NCBI RefSeq assembly: GCF_006716315.1
Contig: NZ_VFOV01000001.1
Span: 1,222,501-1,286,500, forward strand
Length of the DNA stretch: 64,000 nucleotides
Direction: 5' to 3'
Source: Nocardioides albertanoniae
GTDB lineage: Bacteria > Actinomycetota > Actinomycetes > Propionibacteriales > Nocardioidaceae
The notes under the pieces were generated by a model. That model was not told the origin of the DNA. It worked only from the letters and a program-made list of their open reading frames with translations, and made no database searches. This document shows positions 59,971 to 64,000 of this stretch, piece after piece; positions within the stretch are counted from its first letter, which is position 1; every line of letters starts with the position of its first letter. Both the position numbers and the translations under genes were made by a program.

Positions 59971-61352
59971 TCCGTGTCCGTGCCGTCTGCGTCGTCGCTG
60001 CCGTCAGAGCCCTTCGAGTCGTCCGGTCCCGAGCCGCCGAGCAGCTTCTTCAGCTCCTCGTCGAAGTCGATCGAGTCGACGTCGGGGGCCTCGGCGCCCT
60101 CGCGGAAGCCCAGCGGGTCGTCGAGGTCGGCCGAGGTGGGCAGCAGCGCGGGCGACATCCACACGCCGTCGCGAGCCTCGATGCCCTGACGGTTGCGCAG
60201 CGAGCCCCACAGCGCAGCCGCATCACGCAGCCGTCGTGGCCGCAGCTCGAGACCGACCAGGGTCGCGAAGGTCTGCTCGGCCGGACCGCCGGCAGCCCGC
60301 CGGCGGCGTACGGTCTCCTGCAGCTGGGTCGCGACCGGCATCTTGTCGGCGGTGGCGAGGGCGACGACCTCGTCGACCCAGCCCTCGACGAGCGCGAGCA
60401 CGATCTCGAGCCGCTCGAGCGCTGCCTTCTGGGCGGGCGACTCGGGCACCTCGAACATGCCCTCCTCGAACATGTTCTGCAGCTGGGTCGGGTCTTGCAT
60501 GGCGGAGAGGTCGAGGCCGCGCATCTGCTCCTCGATACGCTGCTGCATCGCCTCCATGTTGAGCTCGACGCCGCGCGCGTAGTCGGTGACGGCGGCGACC
60601 ACGTGGTCGCGCAGCCACGGCACCCCGGCGAAGAGCCGCTGGTGGGCGGCCTCACGCAGGGCGAGGAAGAGCAGCACGTCGTCGGTGCTGACGCCGAGAC
60701 CCTCGGCGAACGGCTCGACGTTGACCGGCAGCAGTGCGGCATTGCCCGGCTCGGCGAGCGGGATGCCGATGTCGGAGACGGAGATGACCTCGCCGGCGAG
60801 ATGGCCCAGACCGGTGCCGGCCTGGTTGGCGTACAACGCCCCCATCGCCTTGCCGACGAACCCGATCATCGGACCCATCTGGGCCTTCATGTCCTCGGGG
60901 AGCTGTCCGCTCATCGCCGACGCGGTCGAGGCGGCGACCGGCTCGATCAGCGGCTTCCATGCATCGAGTGTGTTGACCAGCCACTCCGCCTTCGACCATG
61001 CGGTCGCCGACTTCACGCCGCTGGGGAAGGAGGTGGTCTCCTCCAGCCAGTGGTCGGCGAGCTGGATGGCGTCGGCGACAGCGTCCTTCTGCTTCTGGGA
61101 GGGGGTCGGGTCGGGCGTGGACGCGGCCACCTTGCGGGCAAGGTCCATCGCGACGTCCCAGTTGAGCGGGCCGTCGTAAGGCTGCAGCAGCGACTGGATC
61201 TGGCCGAAGATCTGGCTCAGGTCGGGCATGCCGCCGGGGCCGCCACCTACGCCACCGATGGGGAAACCACCGAAGAATGCTTCGAAAGGCGTGCCCTTGA
61301 AGGGGTTCTCCGGCTCCTCCGGCTCGTCGGGGCCACCTGGGGTCTGACTCAT
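59967..61352 (-). CDS. Rv3195-like zinc-dependent metalloprotease-type protein (DUF2342)
   Basis: A 461-residue actinobacterial protein. The N-terminus is Gly/Pro-rich (GFPIGGVGGGPGGMPDLSQI), then a mostly helical body. The putative metal motif is in FLALREAAHQRLFAGVPWLRDHV (about 230-252), with E-A-A-H in place of classic HExxH, and Glu/His-poor downstream helices. Family members are annotated as zinc-dependent metalloproteases, but activity is not established. The acidic C-terminus is disordered (GGSGPDDSKGSDGSDDADG). It overlaps the Nudix gene by 4 bp; the same family is Rv3195 in the mycobacterial neighbourhood. Confidence 0.82.
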   Translation of the reverse strand: MSQTPGGPDEPEEPENPFKGTPFEAFFGGFPIGGVGGGPGGMPDLSQIFGQIQSLLQPYDGPLNWDVAMDLARKVAASTPDPTPSQKQKDAVADAIQLADHWLEETTSFPSGVKSATAWSKAEWLVNTLDAWKPLIEPVAASTASAMSGQLPEDMKAQMGPMIGFVGKAMGALYANQAGTGLGHLAGEVISVSDIGIPLAEPGNAALLPVNVEPFAEGLGVSTDDVLLFLALREAAHQRLFAGVPWLRDHVVAAVTDYARGVELNMEAMQQRIEEQMRGLDLSAMQDPTQLQNMFEEGMFEVPESPAQKAALERLEIVLALVEGWVDEVVALATADKMPVATQLQETVRRRRAAGGPAEQTFATLVGLELRPRRLRDAAALWGSLRNRQGIEARDGVWMSPALLPTSADLDDPLGFREGAEAPDVDSIDFDEELKKLLGGSGPDDSKGSDGSDDADGTDTE

Positions 61353-61408
61353 ATGTCCAGCCTACGCGGTGAGGGAAGAGTGCTGTACGCAAGCATTAGG
61401 CTTGCTCC

Positions 61409-61834
61409 ATGCACCCCGCCGTCAAGCTTGTCGACATCCGCGAGACACCCCTCGAGGTCACCGAGGTGATGGACGCTCTCGAAGACGACGCCTCGGGCGG
61501 CCTGACCCTCTTCGTCGGCCGGGTCCGCGACCACGACGGTGGCAAGGGCGTCATCGGGCTCGACTATCAGGCCCACCCGTCCGCGCTCGCGCGGCTGGAG
61601 GAGGTCGCCGAGAAGGTGGCCGCCGGCCACGACGTCGCCGGCGTCGCTGCCGTCCACCGCACCGGACACCTCGCCATCGGTGAGATCGCGGTCATCGTGG
61701 CCACCGCCTCCGGCCATCGCGGCGAGGCCTTCACCGCTTCCCGAGTCCTCATCGACACCCTCAAGGCCGAGGTGCCGATCTGGAAGCACCAGATCTTCTC
61801 CGACGGCACCGACGAATGGGTCGGCGCGCCCTGA
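61409..61834 (+). CDS. moaE: Molybdopterin synthase catalytic subunit MoaE
   Basis: A 141-residue large subunit that, with thiocarboxylated MoaD, converts precursor Z (cPMP) to molybdopterin. Conserved segments: GGLTLFVGRVRDHDGGKGVIGLDYQAHP (about 30-57), AAVHRTGHLAIGEIAVIVATASGHRGEAF (about 83-110) and the catalytic Lys region TLKAEVPIWKHQIF (about 117-131). ATG is leaderless (TAGGCT at 61397-61402, 6 nt upstream). The MoaD partner is not in the window; a possible thiolating enzyme (MoeZ) is at 31.5 kb. Confidence 0.92.
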   Translation: MHPAVKLVDIRETPLEVTEVMDALEDDASGGLTLFVGRVRDHDGGKGVIGLDYQAHPSALARLEEVAEKVAAGHDVAGVAAVHRTGHLAIGEIAVIVATASGHRGEAFTASRVLIDTLKAEVPIWKHQIFSDGTDEWVGAP

Positions 61835-61868
61835 TGCGCGCCTTGGGCTGACCAAATAGGCTGCGTAC

Positions 61869-62105
61869 GTGGACATCCTGCTCTGGCTCGTGCCGTCGGC
61901 GGTCATCACCGTCCTGTCGATGGCATGGGTCGCGTTCCTCGGCCGCGAGGGCCGCGAGCAGGACCGGGAAGAAGTCGTACGCCGCCTCGGCATCGCCCTG
62001 GAGAAGCCCAAGACGCGCGAGCGCTCGCGGCGCTACGCCGCCCCTCAGCCGCCGCCCGACAGGTCGACCGGGATCGCGGTGCGCGTCAACCGCGACGCCT
62101 CTTAG
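61869..62105 (+). CDS. Small single-pass membrane protein
   Basis: A 78-residue protein with one N-terminal membrane segment (ILLWLVPSAVITVLSMAWVAFLG, residues 3-25) and a charged cytoplasmic-type tail (REGREQDREEVVRRLGIALE, then Pro-rich). No family recognised, but placement just upstream of the PDZ-Lon protein gene looks conserved in type. GTG is leaderless: TAGGCT at 61857-61862, 6 nt upstream. 46 bp separate it from the next gene, so an operon is likely. Confidence 0.7.
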   Translation: MDILLWLVPSAVITVLSMAWVAFLGREGREQDREEVVRRLGIALEKPKTRERSRRYAAPQPPPDRSTGIAVRVNRDAS

Positions 62106-62151
62106 TGCGGGCCCTCAGAGGCCAGTTGGACGCGAATGAGAAGGTGACGCT

Positions 62152-63204
62152 ATGACGCAGCGCACCCTGGCCGGTCTCATCGCCCTGCCGCTCGTCGTCG
62201 CCCTCATCGTGATCGCCTGGGTGGTTCCACTGCCTTACACGATCTACAGCCCCGGGCCGACGGTGAATGTCCTGGGCAAGTTCCAGAACAAGGACATCGT
62301 GCAGGTCAAGGACCACAAGGCCTACCGCAACGGCGAGAAGGCTCAGCTGCGGATGACCACGGTCTCCGAGACCACCCGTGAGGCGCGCCTGGGCCTGTGG
62401 ACCCTGCTGGGCGCCTGGATGAGCGAGACCGAGGCGGTCTACCCGCGCGAGGTCGCCTACCCCGACCAGGGCACGGTCAAGGAGGACCGCGAGGCCGGGC
62501 AGGTGCAGATGGCCAGCGCCCAGGACGCCGCGATCGCCGCCGCGCTGACCGAGCTCGGTGAGGACGTCGACGAGGTCTCGGTCGCCGAGGTCACCAAGAA
62601 TGCGCCCGCGACCGGCAAGCTCGCCGCCGGTGACGTGGTCACCAAGGTCGGCACGAAGGCGGTCGACACGCCGCAGGCGGTGGTCAACGAGGTGCAGAAG
62701 GTCAAGCCGGGCACCACGCTCGAGATGACGATCCGGCGCAAGGGCAAGAGCCTCACCCAGAGCGTCAAGACCGGTGAGAAGGAAGGCAAGGCCTTCATCG
62801 GAGTCTCGCTGGGCGCGACCTACACGTTCCCCTACGACATCAAGATCACCCTCGATCCAGCCATCGGCGGGCCGAGCGCCGGGTTGATGATGGCGCTCTC
62901 CGTCTACGACACGCTGACCAAGGGGCCGCTGACCGACAACAAGTCGATCGCCGGCACCGGCACGATCGACGGCTCGGGCAACGTCGGCCCGATCGGCGGC
63001 ATCCAGCAGAAGATCCCCGGCGCCGCCAACGACGGTGCCAAGCTGTTCCTGGTGCCGGCCGGCAACTGCCAAGACATCCAGGGCGCAGCCCACGGTGACA
63101 TGCGCCTGACCCGCGTGAAGACTCTCGAGGACGCCATCAAGTCGATCGAGACCTGGACCAAGGACCCAAATGCCAAGCTGCCGACCTGTGGGAGCACGAA
63201 GTGA
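62152..63204 (+). CDS. PDZ-domain Lon-like (S16) membrane protease (YlbL/Rv3194c type)
   Basis: A 350-residue membrane-anchored protein. TM segment LIALPLVVALIVIAWVVPLPY (about 9-29), middle region, PDZ domain (about 150-215, GKLAAGDVVTKVGTKAVDTP) and a C-terminal S16 Lon-type domain with catalytic Ser in GGPSAGLMMALSVYD (about 245) and Lys in GGIQQKIPGA (about 286). It faces the outside of the membrane. ATG at 62152 with GAAGGTGA upstream. Overlaps the PPA1357-type gene by 4 bp; same gene order as Rv3194c-Rv3193c. Confidence 0.9.
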   Translation: MTQRTLAGLIALPLVVALIVIAWVVPLPYTIYSPGPTVNVLGKFQNKDIVQVKDHKAYRNGEKAQLRMTTVSETTREARLGLWTLLGAWMSETEAVYPREVAYPDQGTVKEDREAGQVQMASAQDAAIAAALTELGEDVDEVSVAEVTKNAPATGKLAAGDVVTKVGTKAVDTPQAVVNEVQKVKPGTTLEMTIRRKGKSLTQSVKTGEKEGKAFIGVSLGATYTFPYDIKITLDPAIGGPSAGLMMALSVYDTLTKGPLTDNKSIAGTGTIDGSGNVGPIGGIQQKIPGAANDGAKLFLVPAGNCQDIQGAAHGDMRLTRVKTLEDAIKSIETWTKDPNAKLPTCGSTK

Positions 63205-63800
63205 ACGACACCCCTGAGCCCATGCCTGAGCCCATGCCTGAGCTCAGCCGCGGACTCGACCTGGAGACCGACCCCGCGCTGGCGGCGGCCGTCCTCGAGA
63301 TCGAGTCGCACGTCGCGAGCGAGGGCTGGGACGGTCCGGCGCGGCTCTTCGCGCTCGTCGACACCGCCGCGCTGGTCAAGGCCGAGCCCGCGCTGGCGGC
63401 GATGATGGGCCTCGACAGCCCCGACCAGGACGGGTCGCTGACGCCGATCGAGCAGGACCAGGTGCCGGTGACGACCCAGCTGGAGGAGGTGCTCCAGACG
63501 ACCGCCTGGCCCGCTGAGGTCGCCGGCTGTGCCGCCGTCGTCGAGCGTCTCGTGCTTCCCCCTGACGCCGACGGGAAGATCCCCGAGGACGCCGCGGAGG
63601 CGGTGGAGTTCGCCAAGGCCCACCCCGACCGGCAGGAGGTGCGCATCGTGGCCGGCGCGACGCGTGCCGGCGCGACGTACTGTGCGTTGCGGTTGAAGGC
63701 CCACGACGACGACCAGTCGGTCATCGGTGGCGTCGACCTGGTCCCCGAGCTGCTCGAGCTGCTGCGTGTCACTCTTGAGGACAGCGAGGGTGACGAATGA
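63201..63800 (+). CDS. PPA1357 family protein
   Basis: A 199-residue cytoplasmic protein of the actinobacterial PPA1357 family, function unknown: LAAAVLEIESHVASEGWDGPARLFALVDT (about 27-55), QLEEVLQTTAWPAEVAGCAAVVERLVLPP, and a C-terminal RIVAGATRAGATYCALRLKAHD. Near the start a short repeat EPMPEPMPEL is encoded by a 12-nt duplication. GTG start overlaps the PDZ-Lon gene stop, and its own stop overlaps the UPF0182 start, so three genes are translationally chained. Confidence 0.88.
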   Translation: MNDTPEPMPEPMPELSRGLDLETDPALAAAVLEIESHVASEGWDGPARLFALVDTAALVKAEPALAAMMGLDSPDQDGSLTPIEQDQVPVTTQLEEVLQTTAWPAEVAGCAAVVERLVLPPDADGKIPEDAAEAVEFAKAHPDRQEVRIVAGATRAGATYCALRLKAHDDDQSVIGGVDLVPELLELLRVTLEDSEGDE

Positions 63801-64000
63801 GCTTGTTCGACGACGACGACCCGGCGCAGGCGCCGGCGCGTACGCAGAGCACCGGCCGTAACCGCTGGCTGGCGATCGCGGCCGTCTCGGTCATCGTGCT
63901 CTTCTTCGGCATCAGCGCCTTCGCGGCGATCTACACCGACGCGCTCTGGTACGACGCGATCGACTTCAGCAGCGTCTTCGGCACCGTCTTCTGGACCCGC
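63797..64000 (+). CDS. UPF0182 family membrane protein (3' end missing)
   Basis: The first 68 residues of a large multi-pass membrane protein: acidic N-terminus MSLFDDDDPAQAP, first TM segment RWLAIAAVSVIVLFFGISAFAAIY and DALWYDAIDFSSVFGTVFWTR, the characteristic UPF0182 start (Rv3193c type; normally about 900-1000 residues). ATG overlaps the PPA1357-type stop (ATGA). Runs out of the window. Confidence 0.88.
   Translation, partial: MSLFDDDDPAQAPARTQSTGRNRWLAIAAVSVIVLFFGISAFAAIYTDALWYDAIDFSSVFGTVFWTR

Overview
This 64 kb window is high-GC chromosomal DNA from an actinobacterium, most likely a member of the Nocardioidaceae (Nocardioides-like). The evidence is strongly GC-biased third codon positions, many GTG/TTG starts, many apparently leaderless genes with a TAnnnT box 6-7 nt upstream of the start codon, and actinobacteria-specific families (LpqB, Rv3235-like, WhiB7, AdnAB, UvrD2, mycoredoxin, DUF5302, DUF5679, DUF3107, PPA1357). 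I see no rRNA, tRNA, CRISPR array, phage or intact insertion sequence. The stretch is ordinary core chromosome with several accessory or degraded patches.

Layout. 1-10.3 kb: 3' part of lpqB, a ComF-type phosphoribosyltransferase, a structured RNA leader (raiA-type) and hpf, a NarL-type response regulator, a hemerythrin, a MazG-like enzyme, a YcaQ-type DNA glycosylase and secA. 10.3-14.4 kb: a minus-strand block of an Rv3235-like protein, tatB, mrp, a DUF1003 protein and a soluble MgtE-N/CBS protein. 14.6-30.3 kb: an exported EEP-type hydrolase, an acyl-CoA dehydrogenase, a sulfotransferase plus glycosyltransferase pair, a MaoC-dehydratase/SDR operon, PHP-marC, a YkuD transpeptidase, a DEAD-box helicase, a MiaE-like protein and a C39 peptidase. 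30.3-36.9 kb: DUF3107, TetR, moeZ, a small membrane protein overlapping a class F-like sortase, a secreted serine protease, an alkyltransferase-like protein, an acyltransferase, a hemerythrin-like protein and DUF1905.

37-64 kb largely matches the neighbourhood known in mycobacteria as Rv3193c-Rv3202c: adnA-adnB, nudC, mycoredoxin, uvrD2, whiB7 with its uORF/attenuator leader, an Rv3196-like E1-type protein, a YgjP-type peptidase, an Rv3195-like protease, the PDZ-Lon protein, PPA1357 and the start of UPF0182. The block is interrupted by a cholesterol oxidase divergent from a two-gene operon (dihydrodipicolinate-reductase-like plus AhpD-like) around a KstR-type palindrome, and by argS, moaE and others.

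The strongest points for a second look are these. (1) A long structured RNA precedes hpf. (2) whiB7 has a leader with a uORF and mutually exclusive hairpins. (3) A ~145 bp palindromic element is carried in frame inside adnA. (4) A perfect TetR-operator-like palindrome occurs twice, at 4.9 and 43.7 kb, the second copy beside a frameshifted tetR remnant. (5) A KstR-type operator lies between cholesterol oxidase and its divergent neighbours. (6) Matching operators precede the acyl-CoA dehydrogenase and MaoC operons. (7) Five 14-nt iterons separate mycoredoxin and uvrD2.
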